Of a stretch of DNA of 64,000 bases, positions 35,406-48,437 are shown in pieces. Each line of letters begins with the position of its first letter. Within the stretch, counting starts at the first letter, position 1. Both the position numbers and the translations under genes were made by a program. The notes below the pieces were generated by a model, which saw nothing but the letters and a program-made list of their open reading frames with translations, ran no database searches and had not been told where the DNA came from. The stretch comes from Pithys albifrons albifrons (lineage: Eukaryota > Chordata > Aves > Passeriformes > Thamnophilidae). The stretch covers positions 16,467,851 through 16,531,850 of the forward strand of contig NC_092474.1 in the NCBI RefSeq assembly GCF_047495875.1, in the 5' to 3' direction.

Positions 35406-38239
35406 ATGGTGCCTGCCACGTGCAGGTCAGAGAAAGTGCTTTGTTCAGCCCAGGATACCAGACGGATGACGACTCCTCCCAGGGAAAGGGCTCCCAGGAC
35501 AGAAAGCGATTGTTCCATTTCTAGTGTTAATGGGGGCCCGTCATTGGCATCTGAGAGCCAGAGGTTGCCTCCTTTTCCCTGGGCGCAAAGCACGACAGTG
35601 CGTGCCACGTGCTGGTCCCAGAAAGTGCCATTTTACAGCCCAGAATTCCAGACCAATGAAGACTCCTCCCAGGGAAAAGGTGCCAGGACAGAAAGCCATT
35701 GTGCTTTTTGTAAAGGTAATGGGGTCCCATCATTGGCACCTGAGAACCCAAGACTGCCACCTTTTCCCTGGACGCAAAGCTCGATGGTGCGTTCCACTTG
35801 CGGGTCCAGGAAAGTGCCGATTCTCAGACCAGAATTCCAAACCGCTGAAGATTCCTCCCTGGGAAAAGGTGCCAGGACAGAAAGCCATTGTGCCTTTTGT
35901 AGGGGTAATGGGGCACCATCATTGGCACCTGAGAGCCCAAGGCTGCCCCCTTTTCCCTGGGCACAAAGCTCGACGGTGTGTACCTTGTGCGGATTTGGGG
36001 CAGTGCCATTTTTGAACCCAGATTTCCAGACGGACGAAGATTCCTGCCTGGGAAAAGGTGCCAGGACAGAAAGCAAGTGTTATTTTTCTAGTGTTAACGA
36101 GGCCCCATCATTGGCACCTGAGAGCCCAAGGCTGCCACCTTTTGCCTGGGCGCAAATGTCGACGGCGCGTGCCACTTGCGGGTCCAGGGTAGTGCCATTT
36201 TTCAGCCCAGAATTCCAGACGGACGAAGACACCTCCCAGGGAAAGAGTGCCAGGTCAGAAATCGAATTGTCCTTTTCTAAGGTCAATGGTGCCCCATCAC
36301 TGGCACCTGAGAGTTCAAGGCTGCCACCTTTTCCGTGGGCGCAAACATCAACGGTGCGTACCACTTTCTTGTCTGGGAAAGTGCCGTTTTTCAGCCCTGA
36401 ATTCCATACGGATGAAGACTCCTCACAGGGAAGAGGCTCCCAGGACAGAAAGCAATTGTTCCATTTCTAGGGTTAATCGGGCTCCATCTTTGGCACCTGA
36501 GAGCCCAAGGTTGCCTCCTATACCCTGGGCACAAAGCTCGACCATGCATGCTACGTGAGGGTCCGGGAAATTGCCGTTTCTCATTCCAGAATTCCAGACC
36601 GATGAAGATTCCTCCCTGGGAAAAGGTGTCAGGACAGAAAGCGATTGCTCCTTTCCTAGGGTTAATGGGGCTCCATCATTGACACCTGAGAGCCCAAGGC
36701 TGCAACCTTTTCCCTGAGCGCAAAGCTCGACGGTGCGTTCCACTTGCGGGTCCAAGAAAGTACTGTTTCTCATCCCAGAATTCGAGGCCGATGAAGATTT
36801 CTCCCTGGGAAAAAGTGCCAGGACAGAAAGCAATTGTGCCTTTTCTAGGGTTAATGAGGTCCCAAAATTGACACCTGAGAGCCCAAGGCTGCCACCTTTT
36901 CCCTGGGTGCAAAGCTCAACGGTGCATACCCTGTGCGGGTCCGGGAAAGCGCCGTTTTTCACCCCAGAATTCCAGACAGAAGTCGATTCCTCTCTGGGAA
37001 AAGGTGTCAGGACAGAAAGCCATTGTCCCTTTTCTAGGGGTAATGGGGCCCCATCTATGGCACCTGAGAGCCCAAGGCTGCCACCTTTTCCCTGGGCGCA
37101 AATGTCGACGGCGCGTGCCACTTGCAAGTCCGGGAATGTGTCGTTTCTCATCCCAGAATTCCAGGCCAGCGAAGATTTCTCCCTGGGAAAAGGTGCCAGG
37201 ACAGAAAGCGATTGTGCCTTTTCTAGGGTTAATGGGGCCCCAAAATTGGCAGCTGAGAGCCCAGGGCTGCCACCTTTTCCCTGGGCGCAAAGCTCGACGG
37301 TGCGTGCCACACGCGGGTAAGGGAAAGAGCCGTTTTCAGCCCAGAATTCCAGACCTATGAAGATTCCTCCCAGGGAAAAGGTGCCAGGACAGAAAGCGAT
37401 TGTTCTTTTTCTAGGGGTAATGGGGCCCCATCATTGGCACCTGAGAGCCCAAGGCTGTCCCCTTTTCCCTGAGTGTAAAGCTCGACGGTGCATACCCTGT
37501 GTGGGTTCCGGAAAGCGCCAGTTTTCAGCCCAGAATTCTAGACAAAAGTCGATTCCTCTCTGGGAAAAGATGTCAAGACAGAAAGTCATTGTCCCTTTTC
37601 TAGGGGTAATGGGGCCCCATCTTTTGCACCTGAGAGCCCAAGGCTGCCACCTTTTCCCTGGGCGCAAATGTCGACGGCGCGTGCCACTCTCAACTCTGGG
37701 AATGTGCCGTTTCTCATCCCAGAATTCCAGGCCAGCGAAGATTTCTCCCTGGGAAAAGGTGCCAGGACAGAAAGCAATTGTGCCTTTTCTAGGGTTAATG
37801 GGGCCCCAAAATTGGCAGCTGAGAGCCCAGGGCTGCCACCTTTTCCCTGGGCGCAAAGCTCGACGGTGCGTGCCACACGCGGGTAAGGGAAAGAGCCGTT
37901 TTCAGCCCAGAATTCCAGACCAATGAAGATTCCTCCCAGGGAAAAGGTGCCAGGACAGAAAGCGATTGTTCTTTTTCTAGGGGTAATGGGGGCCCAAAAT
38001 TGGCACCTGAGAGCCCAAGGCTGCCACCTTTTGCCTGGGCACAAAGCTCGATGGTGCGTTCCACTTGCGGGTCCGGGGAAGTGCCGTTTTTTAGTCCAGA
38101 ATTCCAGACTGACGAAAATTCCTCCCTGGGAAAAGGTGCCAGGACAGAAAGCAAGTGTTATTTATCTAGTGTTAACGAGGACCCATCATTGGCACCTGAG
38201 AGCCCAAGGCTGCCACCTTTTCCCTGGGCGCAAAGCTAG
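35406..38239 (+). repeat. 15-monomer block (2,834 bp), diverged HOR derivative
   Basis: The order is M1-M7, an M8/M9 fusion with a junction near 36905, M10-M13, then M11-like, M12-like and M24-like monomers. M9 is missing as exactly one unit. Length is 15 x 189 - 1, explained by one 190-bp and two 188-bp monomers. The second M11-like monomer has an unusual cluster of changes (ACTCTCAACTCTGGG near 37685). Confidence 0.85.
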
Positions 38240-40694
38240 ATGGTGCCTGCCACATGCAGGTCAGAGAAAGTGCTTTGTTCAGCCCAGGATTCCAGATGGA
38301 TGACGACTCCTCCCAGAGAAAGGGCTCCCAGGACAGAAAGCTATTGTTCCATTTCTAGTGTTAATGGGGGCCCGTCATTGGCATCTGAGAGCCAGAGGTT
38401 GCCTCCTTTTCCCTGGGCGCAAAGCACGACAGTGCGTGCCACGTGCTGGTCCCAGAAAGTGCCATTTTACAGCCCAGAATTCCAGACCAATGAAGACTCC
38501 TCCCAGGGAAAAGGTGCCAGGACAGAAAGCCATTGTGCTTTTTGTAAAGGTAATGGGGCCCCATCATTGGCACTTGAGAGCCCAAGACTGCCACCTTTTC
38601 CCTGGACGCAAAGCTCGATGGTGCGTTCCACTTGCGGGTCCAGGAAAGTGCCGATTGTCAGACCAGAATTCCAAACCGATGAAGATTCCTCCCTGGGAAA
38701 AGGTGCCAGGACAGAAAGCCATTGTGCCTTTTGTAGGGGTAATGGGGCCCTATCATTGGCAGCTGAGAGCCCAAGGCTGCCCCCATTTCCCTGGGCGCAA
38801 AGCTCAACGGTGTGTAAATTGTGCAGGTTTGGGGCAGTGCCATTTTTGAATCCAGATTTCCAGACGGACGAAGATTCCTCCCTGGGAAAAGGTGCCAGGA
38901 CAGAAAGCAAGTGTTATTTTTCTAGTGTTAACGGGGCCCCATCATTGGCACCTGAGAGCCCAAGGCTGCCACCTTTTGGCTGGGCGCAAATGTCGACGGC
39001 GCGTGCCACTTGCGGGTCCAGGGAAGTGCCATTTTTCAGCCCAGAATTCCAGACGGACGAAGACACCTCCCAGGGAAAAGGTGCCAGGTCAGAAATCGAA
39101 TTGTCCTTTTCTAGGGTCAATGGTGCCCCATCATTGGCACCTCAGAGTTCAAGGCTGCCACCTTTTCCGTGGGCGCAAACATCAATGGCGCCTACCACTT
39201 TCTTGTCTGGGAAAGTGCCGTTTTTCAACCCTGAATTCCAGACGGATGAAGACTCCTCACAGGGAAGAGGCTCCCAGGACAGAAAGCGATTGTTCCATTT
39301 CTACGGTTCATCGAGCCCCATCATTGGCACCTGAGAGCCCAAGGTTGGCTCCTATACCCTGGGCGCAAAGCTCTACCATGCGTGCTACGTGAGGGTCCGG
39401 GAAATTGCCGTTTCTCATTCCAGAATTCCAGACCGATGAAGATTCCTCCCAGGGAAAAGGTGTCAGGAGAGAAAGCGATTGTTCCTTTTCTAGGGTTAAT
39501 GGGGCCCCAAAATTGACACCTGAGAGCCCAAGGCTGCAACCTTTTCCCTGAGCGCAAAGCTCGACGGTGCGTTCCACTTGCGGGTCCAAGAAAGTGCTGT
39601 TTCTCATCCCAGAATTCGAGGCCGATGAAGATTTTTCCCTGGGAAAAAGTGCCAGGACAGAAAGCAATTGTGCCTTTTCTAGGGTTAATGAGGTCCCAAA
39701 ATTGACACCTGAGAGCCCAAGCCTGCCACCTTTTCCCTGGGCGCAAAGCTCGACGGAGCGTTCCACTTGCGGGTTGGGAAAGTGCCATTTTTCAGCCCAG
39801 AATTCCAGACCTATGAAGATTCCTCAGAGGGAAAAGGTACCAGGAGACAAAGCCATTGTGTATTTTGTAATGCTAATTGGGCCCCATCTTTGGCACCTGA
39901 GAGCCCAAGGCTGCCACCTTTTCCCTGGTTGCAAAGCTCGACGGTGCATACCCTGTGCGGGTCCGGGAAAGGGCCGTTTTTCAGCCCAGAATTCCAGACG
40001 GAAGTCGATTCCTCTCTGGGAAATGGTGTCAGACAGAAAGCCATTGTGCCTTTTCTAGGGGTAATGGGGCCCCATCTTTGGCACCTGAGAGCCCAAGGCT
40101 GCCACCTTTTCCCTGGGCGCAAATGTCGACGGCGCGTGCCACTTGCAAGTCCGGGAATGTGCCGTTTCTCATCCCAGAATTCCAGACCTAAGAAGATTTC
40201 TCCGTGGGAAAAGGTGCCAGGACAGAAAGCGATTGTGCCTTTTCTAGGGTTAATGGGGCCCCAAAATTGGCAGCTGAGAGCCCAGGGCTGCCGCCTTTTC
40301 CCTGGGCGCAAAGCTCGACGGTGCGTGCCACATGCGGGTAAGGGAAAGAGCCGTTTTCAGCCTAGAATTCCAGACCAATGAAGATTCCTCCCTGGGAAAA
40401 GGTGCCAGGACAGAAAGCGATTGTTATTTATCTAGTGTTAACGGGGACCCATCATTGGCACCTGAGAGCCCAAGGCTGCCACCTTTTGCCTGGGCACAAA
40501 GCTCGACGGTGCGTTCCACTTGCAGGTCCGGGGAAGTGCCGTTTTTCAGCCCAGAATTCCAGACGGACGAAAATTCCTCCCAGGGAAAAGGTGCCAGGAC
40601 AGAAAGCCATTGTTATTTATCTAGTGTTAACGGGTACCCATCATTGGCACCTGAGAGCCCAAGGCTGCCACCTTTTGCCTGGACGCAAAGCTAG
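38240..40694 (+). repeat. 13-monomer block (2,455 bp)
   Basis: The order is M1-M10, then M11-like, M12-like and M24-like monomers. Length is 13 x 189 - 2. There is one insertion (M6) and three single-base deletions: GCGGGTTGGG near 39775, GTCAGACAG near 40030 and the four-T M12 form. Substitutions relative to the left-hand HOR are frequent. Confidence 0.82.
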
Positions 40695-42016
40695 ATGGTG
40701 CCTGCCACGTGCAGCTCAGAGAAAGACCTTTGTTCAGCCCAGGATTCCAGAAGGATGACGACTCCTCCCAGGGAAAAGGCTCCCAGGACAGAAAGCGATT
40801 GTTCCATTTCGAGTGTTAATGGGGGCCCGTCATTGGCATCTGAGAGCCAGAGGTTGCCTCCTTTTCCCTGGGCGCAAAGCACGACAGTGCGTGACACGTG
40901 CTGGTCCCAGAAAGTGCCATTTTACAGCCCAGAATTCCAGACCAATGAAGACTCCTCCCAGGGAAAAGGTGCCAGGACAGAAAGCCATTGTGCTTTTTGT
41001 AAAGGTAATGGGGCCCCATCATTGGCACCTGAGAGCCCAAGACTGCCACCTTTTCCCTGGACGCAAAGCTCGATGGTGCCTTCCACTTGCGGGTCCAGGA
41101 AAGTGCCGATTCTCAGACCAGAATTCCAAACCGATGATGATACCTCCCTGGAAAAATGTGCCAGGACAGAAAGTCATTGTGCCTTTTGTAGGAGTAATGG
41201 GGCCCCATCATTGGCACCTGAGAGCCCAAGACTGCCACCTTTTCCCTGGGCGCAAAGCTCGATGGTGCGTTCCACTTGCGGGTCCAGGAAAGTGCCGATT
41301 CTCAGACAAGAATTCCAAACCGATGAAGATTCCTCCCTGGGAAAAGGTGCCAGGACAGAAAGCCATTGTGACTTTGATAGAGGTAATGGGGCACGATCAT
41401 TGGCACCTGAGAGCCCAAGGCTACCACCTTTTCCCTGGGCGCAAATGTCAACGGCGCGTGCCACTTGCAAGTCCGGGAATGTGCCGTTTCTCATCCCAGA
41501 ATTCCAGGCCAGCGAAGATTTCTCCCTGGGAAAAGGTGCCAGGACAGAAAGCGATTGTGCCTTTTCTAGGGTTAATGGGGCCCCAAAATTGGCAGCTGAG
41601 AGCCCAGGGCTGCCACCTTTTCCCTGGGCGCAAAGCTCGACGGTGCGTGCCACATGCGGGTTAGGGAAAGAGCCATTTTCAGCCCAGAATTCCAGACCAA
41701 TGAAGATTCCTCCCAGGGAAAAAGGTGCCAGGACACAAAGCGATTGTTCTTTTTCTCAGGGTAATGGGGCCCCATCATTGGCACCTTAGAGCCCAAGGCT
41801 GCCACCTTTTGCTAGGGCACAAATCTCGACGGTGCGTTCCACTTGCAGGTCCGGGGAAGTGCCGTTTTTCAGCCCAGAATTCCAGACGGACGAAAATTCC
41901 TCCCAGGGAAAAGGTGCCAGGACAGAAAGCGATTGTTATTTTTCTAGTGTTAACGGGGACCCATCGTTGGCACCTGAGAGCCCAAGGCTGCCACCTTTTC
42001 CCTGGGCGCAAACTAG
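40695..42016 (+). repeat. Seven-monomer block (1,322 bp)
   Basis: Classes resemble M1, M2, M3, M3 again, M11, M12 and M24. It is closely matched by the seven-monomer block at 47116-48437, which has the same length and order. Length is 7 x 189 - 1. Visible indels are the M12 deletion, GGGAAAAAGG (one extra A) and GCAAACTAG (one base short). Confidence 0.83.
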
Positions 42017-43149
42017 ATGGTGCCTGCCACGTGCAGGTCAGAGAAAGTGCTTTGTTCAGCCCAGGATTCGAGACGGATGACGACTCCTCCCAGGGAAAAG
42101 GCTCCCAGGACAGAAAGCGATTGTTCCATTTCTAGTGTTAATGGGGGCCCGTCATTGGCATCTGAGAGCCAGAGGTTGCCTCCTTTTCCCTGGGCGCAAA
42201 GCACGACAGTGCGTGCCACGTGCTGGTCCTAGAAAGTGCCATTTAACAGCCCAGAATTCCAGACCAATGAAAACTCCTCCCTGGGAAAAGGTGCCAGGAC
42301 AGAAAGCCATTGTGCTTTTTGTAAAGGTAATGGGGCCCCATCATTGGCACCTGAGAGCCCAAGACTGCCACCTTTTCCCTGGGCGCAAAGCTCGATGGTG
42401 CGTTCCACTTGCGGGTCCAGGAAAGTGCCGATTCTCAGACAAGAATTCCAAACCGATGAAGATTCCTCCCTGGGAAAAGGTGCCAGGACAGAAAGCCATT
42501 GTGACTTTGATAGAGGTAATGGGGCACGATCATTGGCACCTGAGAGCCCAAGGCTACCACCTTTTCCCTGGGCGCAAATGTCAACGGCGCGTGCCACTTG
42601 CAAGTCCGGGAATGTGCCGTTTCTCATCCCAGAATTCCAGGCCAGCGAAGATTTCTCCCTGGGAAAAGGTGCCAGGACAGAAAGCGATTGTGCCTTTTCT
42701 AGGGTTAATGGGGCCCCAAAATTGGCAGCTGAGAGCCCAGGGCTGCCACCTTTTCCCTGGGCGCAAAGCTCGACGGTGCGTGCCACATGCGGGTTAGGGA
42801 AAGAGCCATTTTCAGCCCAGAATTCCAGACCAATGAAGATTCCTCCCAGGGAAAAAGGTGCCAGGACACAAAGCGATTGTTCTTTTTCTAGGGGTAATGG
42901 GGCCCCATCATTGGCACCTTAGAGCCCAAGGCTGCCACCTTTTGCTAGGGCACAAATCTCGACGGTGCGTTCCACTTGCAGGTCCGGGGAAGTGCCGTTT
43001 TTCAGCCCAGAATTCCAGACGGACGAAAATTCCTCCCAGGGAAAAGGTGCCAGGACAGAAAGCGATTGTTATTTTTCTAGTGTTAACGGGGACCCATCGT
43101 TGGCACCTGAGAGCCCAAGGCTGCCACCTTTTCCCTGGGCGCAAACTAG
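42017..43149 (+). repeat. Six-monomer block (1,133 bp), product of a tandem duplication
   Basis: Classes resemble M1, M2, M3, M11, M12 and M24. Sequence from about 42328 to 43443 repeats that from about 41195 to 42310 almost base for base. The one difference I noticed is TTCTCAGGG near 41754 against TTCTAGGGG near 42887. The block at 47116 has the same flanks but only one copy. Confidence 0.88.
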
Positions 43150-45036
43150 ATGGTGCCTGCCACGTGCAGGTCAGAGAAAGTGCTTTGTTCAGCCCAGGAT
43201 TCGAGACGGATGACGACTCCTCCCAGGGAAAAGGCTCCCAGGACAGAAAGCGATTGTTCCATTTCTAGTGTTAATGGGGGCCCGTCATTGGCATCTGAGA
43301 GCCAGAGGTTGCCTCCTTTTCCCTGGGCGCAAAGCACGACAGTGCGTGCCACGTGCTGGTCCTAGAAAGTGCCATTTAACAGCCCAGAATTCCAGACCAA
43401 TGAAAACTCCTCCCTGGGAAAAGGTGCCAGGACAGAAAGCCATTGTGCCTTTTGTAGGAGTAGTGGGGCACCATCATTGGCACCTGAGAGCCCAAGGCTG
43501 CCACCTTTTCCCTGGGTGCAAAGCTCGACGGTGTGTACCTTATGCGGATTTGGGCCAGTGCCACTTTTGAACCCAGATTTCCAGATGGACAAAGACACCT
43601 CCCAGGGAAAAGGTGCCAGGTCAGAAATCTAATTGTCCTTTTCTAGGGTCAATGGTGCCCCATCATTGGCACCTCAGAGTTCAAAGCTGCCACCTTTTCC
43701 GTGGGCGCAAACATCAATGGCACGTACCACTTTCTTGTCCGGGAAAGTGCCGTTTTTCAGCCCTCAATTCCAGACGGATGAAGACTCCTCACAGATAGAG
43801 GCTCCCAGGACAGAAAGCGATTGTTCCATTTCTAGGGTCAATCGGGCCCCATCATTGGCACCTGAGAGCCCAAGGTTGCCTCCTATACCCTGGGCGCAAA
43901 GCTCGAGCATGCGTGCTACGTGAGGGTCCGGGAAATTGCCGTTTCTCATCCCAGAATTCCAGACCGATGAAGATTCCTCCCTGGGAAAAGGTGTCAGGAC
44001 AGAAAGCGATTGTGCCTTTTCTAGGGTTAATGAGGTCCCAAAATTGACACCTGAGAGCCCAAGCCTGCCACCTTTTCCCTGGTTGCAAAGCTCGACGGAG
44101 CGTTCCACTTGCGGGTTGGGAAAGTGCCATTTTTCAGCCCAGAATTCCAGACCTATGAAGATTCCTCAGAGGGAAAAGGTACCGGGAGACAAAGCCATTG
44201 TGTATTTTGTAATGCTAATTGGGCCCCATCTTTGGCACCTGAGAGCCCAAGGCTGCCACCTTTTCCCTGGGTGCAAAGCTCGACGGTGCATACCCTGTGC
44301 GGGTCCGGGAAAGGGCCGTTTTTCAGCCCAGAATTCCAGATGGAAGTCGATTCCTCTCTGGGAAATGGTGTCAGACAGAAAGACATTGTGCCTTTTCTAG
44401 GGGTAATGGGGCACCATCTTTGGCACCTGAGAGCCCAAGGCTGCCACCTTTTCCCTGGGCGCAAAGCTCGACGGCGCGTGCCACTTGCAAGTCCGGGAAT
44501 GTGCCGTTTCTCATCCCAGAATTCCAGACCAGAGAAGATTTCTCCCTGGGAAAAGGTGCCAGGACAGAAAGCGATTGTGCCTTTTCTAGGGTTAATGGGG
44601 CCCCAAAATTGGCAGCTGAGAGCCCAGGGCTGCCGCCTTTTCCCTGGGCACAAAGCTCGACGGTGCATGCCACATGCGGGTAAGGGAAAGAGCCGTTTTC
44701 AGCCTAGAATTCCAGACCAATGAAGATTCCTCCCTGGGAAAAGGTGCCAGGACAGAAAGCGATTGTTATTTATCTAGTGTTAACGGGGCCCCATCATTGG
44801 CACCTGAGAGCCCAAGGCTGCCACCTTTTGCCTGGGGACAAAGCTCGACGGTGCGTTCCACTTGCAGGTCCGGGGAAGTGCCGTTTTTCAGCCCAGAATT
44901 CCAGACGGACGAAAATTCCTCCCAGGGAAAAGGTGCCAGGACAGAAAGCCATTGTTATTTATCTAGTGTTAACGGGTACCCATCATTGGCACCTGAGAGC
45001 CCAAGGCTGCCACCTTTTGCCTGGGCGCAAAGCTAG
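43150..45036 (+). repeat. 10-monomer block (1,887 bp)
   Basis: Classes resemble M1, M2, M4, M6, M7, M9, M10, M11, M12 and M24. Its second part parallels the sequence from 39767 to 40694 at an offset of 4,342 bp, including the GCGGGTTGGG and GTCAGACAG deletions. Its first part parallels 48438-49220 at an offset of 5,288 bp. It is a mosaic of two neighbouring arrangements. AGATAGAGGCTCCC near 43794 is shared with 49082. Confidence 0.82.
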
Positions 45037-47115
45037 ATGGTGCCTGCCACGTGCAGCTCAGAGAAAGACCTTTGTACAGCCCAGGATTCCAGAAGGATGA
45101 CGACTCCTCCCAGGGAAAAGGCTCCCAGGACAGAAAGCGATTGTTCCATTTCTAGTGTTAATGGGGGCCCGTCATTGGCATCTGAGAGCCAGAGGTTGCC
45201 TCCTTTTCCCTGGGCGCAAAGCACGACAGTGCGTGCCACGTGCTGGTCCCAGAAAGTGCCATTTTACAGCCCAGAATTCCAGACCAATGAAGACTCCTCC
45301 CAGGGAAAAGGTGCCAGGACAGAAAGCCATTGTGCTTTTTGTAAAGGTAATGCGGCCCCATCATTGGCACCTGAGAGCCCAAGACTGCCACCTTTTCCCT
45401 GGACGCAAAGCTCGATGGTGCGTTCCACTTGTGGGTCCGGGAAAGTGCCGATTCTCAGACCAGAATTCCAAACCGATGAAGATTTCTCCCTGGGAAAAGG
45501 TGCCAGGACAGAAAGCCATTGTGCCTTTTGTAGGGGTAATGGCGCACCACCATTGGCACCTGAGAGCTCAAGGCTGCCCCCTTTTCCCTGGGCGCAAAGC
45601 TCGACGGTGTGTACCTTGTGCGGGTTTGGGGCAGTGCCATTTTTGAATCCAGATTTCCAGACGGACGAAGATTCCTCCCAGGGAAAAGGTGCCAGGGCAG
45701 AAAGCAAGTGTTATTTTTCTAGTGTTAACAGGGCCCCATCATTGGCACCTGAGAGCCCAAGGCTGCCACCTTTTACCTGGGCGCAAATGTCGACGGCGGG
45801 TGCCACTTGCGGGTCCGGGGAAGTGCCACTTTTCAGCCCAGAATTCCAGACGGATGAAGACACCTCCCAGGGAAAAGGTGCCAGGTCAGAAATCGAATTG
45901 TCCTTTTCTAGGGTCAATGGTGCCCCATCATTGGCACCTCAGAGTTCAAGGCTGCCACCTTTTCCGTGGGCGCAAACATCAACGGCGCGTACCACTTTCT
46001 TGTCCGGGAAAGTGCCGTTTTTCAGCCCTGAATTCCAGACGGATGAAGACTCCTCCCAGGGAAGAGGCTCCCAGGAAAGAAAGCGATTGTTCCATTTCTA
46101 GGGTTAATCGGGCCCCATCATTGGCACCTGAGAGCCCAAGGTTGCCTCCTATACCCTGGGCGCAAAGCTCGACCATGCGTGCTACGTGAGGGTCCGGGAA
46201 ATTGCCGTTTCTCATTCCAGAATTCCAGACCGATGAAGATTCCTCCCTGGGAAAAGGTGTCAGGAGAGAAAGCGATTGTTCCTTTTCTAGGGTTAATGGG
46301 GCTCCATCATTGACACCTGAGAGCCCAAGGCTGCAACCTTTTCCCTGAGTGCAAAGCTCAACGGTGCGTGCCACTTGCAGGTCCAGGAAGGTGCTGTTTC
46401 TCATCCCAGAATTCGAAGCCGATGAAAATTTCTCCCAGGGAAAAGGTGCCTGGAAAGAGAGCAATTGTGCCTTTTCTAGGGTTAATGGGGCCCCAAAATT
46501 GACACCTGAGAGCCCAAGGCTGCCACCTTTTCCCTGGGCGCAAAGCTCGACGGAGCGTTCCACGTGCGGGTCCAGGAAAGTGTCATTTTTTAGCCCACAA
46601 TTCCAGACCTATGAAGATTCCTCAGAGGGAAAAGGTACCAGGAGACAAACCCATTGTGTATTTTGTAATGCTAATTGGGCCCCATCATTGGCACCTGAGA
46701 GCCCAAGGCTGCCACCTTTTCCCTGGGTGCAAAGCTCGACGGTGCATACCCTGTGCGGGTCTGGGAAAGGGCCGTTTTTCAGCCCAGAATTCCAGACGGA
46801 AGTCGATTCCTCTCTGGGAAAAGGTGCCAGGACAGAAAGCCATTGTGCCTTTTCTAGGGTTAATGGGGCCCAAAAATTGGCAGCTGAGAGCCCAGGGCTG
46901 CCACCTTTTCCCTGGGCGCAAAGCTCGACGGTGCGTGCCACATGCGGCTAAGGGAAAGAGACGTTTTCAGCCTAGAATTCCAGACCAATGAAGATTCCTC
47001 CCAGGGAAAAGGTGCCAGGACAGAAAGCGATTGTTCTTTTTCTACGGGTAATGGGGCCCCATCATTGGCACCTGAGAGCCCAAGGCTGCCACCTTTTGCC
47101 TGGGCGCAAAGCTAG
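45037..47115 (+). repeat. 11-monomer block (2,079 bp)
   Basis: Classes resemble M1-M10 in order, then M12, so M11 and M24 are absent. It keeps the older M1-M10 order that is also found at 2139 and 38240, but with many private substitutions, such as ACGGCGGGTGCC near 45793. Confidence 0.82.
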
Positions 47116-48437
47116 ATGGTGCCTGCCACGTGCAGCTCAGAGAAAGACCTTTGTTCAGCCCAGGATTCCAGAAGGATGACGACTCCTCCCAGGGAAAAGG
47201 CTCCCAGGACAGAAAGCGATTGTTCCATTTCGAGTGTTAATGGGGGCCCGTCATTGGCATCTGAGAGCCAGAGGTTGCCTCCTTTTCCCTGGGCACAAAG
47301 CACGACAGTGCGTGCCACGTGCTGGTCCCAGAAAGTGCCATTTTACAGCCCAGAATTCCAGACCAATGAAGACTCCTCCCAGGGAAAAGGTGCCAGGACA
47401 GAAAGCCATTGTGCTTTTTGTAAAGGTAATGGGGCCCCATCATTGGCACCTGAGAGCCCAAGACTGCCACCTTTTCCCTGGACGCAAAGCTCGATGGTGC
47501 CTTCCACTTGCGGGTCCAGGAAAGTGCCGATTCTCAGACCAGAATTCCAAACCGATGATGATACCTCCCTGGAAAAATGTGCCAGGACAGAAAGTCATTG
47601 TGCCTTTTGTAGGAGTAATGGGGCCCCATCATTTACACCTGAGAGCCCAAGACTGCCACCTTTTCCCTGGGCGCAAAGCTCGATGGTGCGTTCCACTTGC
47701 GGGTCCAGGAAAGTGCCGATTCTCAGACAAGAATTCCAAACCGATGAAGATTCCTCCCTGGGAAAAGTTGCCAGGACAGAAAGCCATTGTGACTTTGATA
47801 GAGGTAATGGGGCACGATCATTGGCACCTGAGAGCCCAAGGCTACCACCTTTTCCCTGGGCGCAAATGTCAACGGCGCGTGCCACTTGCAAGTCCGGGAA
47901 TGTGCCGTTTCTCATCCCAGAATTCCAGGCCAGCGAAGATTTCTCCCTGGGAAAAGGTGCCAGGACAGAAAGCGATTGTGCCTTTTCTAGGGTTAATGGG
48001 GCCCCAAAATTGGCAGCTGAGAGCCCAGGGCTGCCACCTTTTCCCTGGGCGCAAAGCTCGACGGTGCGTGCCACATGCGGGTTAGGGAAAGAGCCATTTT
48101 CAGCCCAGAATTCCAGACCAATGAAGATTCCTCCCAGGGAAAAAGGTGCCAGGACACAAAGCGATTGTTCTTTTTCTAGGGGTAATGGGGCCCCATCATT
48201 GGCACCTGAGAGCCCAAGGCTGCCACCTTTTGCTAGGGCACAATTCTCGACGGTGCGTTCCACTTGCAGCTCCGGGGAAGTGCCGTTTTTCAGCCCAGAA
48301 TTCCAGACGGACGAAAATTCCTCCCAGGGAAAAGGTGCCAGGACAGAAAGCGATTGTTATTTTTCTAGTGTTAACAGGGACCCATCGTTGGCACCTGAGA
48401 GCCCAAGGCTGCCACCTTTTCCCTGGGCGCAAACTAG
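47116..48437 (+). repeat. Seven-monomer block (1,322 bp), paralogue of 40695-42016
   Basis: Same order (M1, M2, M3, M3, M11, M12, M24), same length and the same unusual features as 40695-42016, including CTCCCTGGAAAAATGTG near 47565, GATAGAGGTAATGGG near 47798 and GCAAACTAG at its end. Confidence 0.83.
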
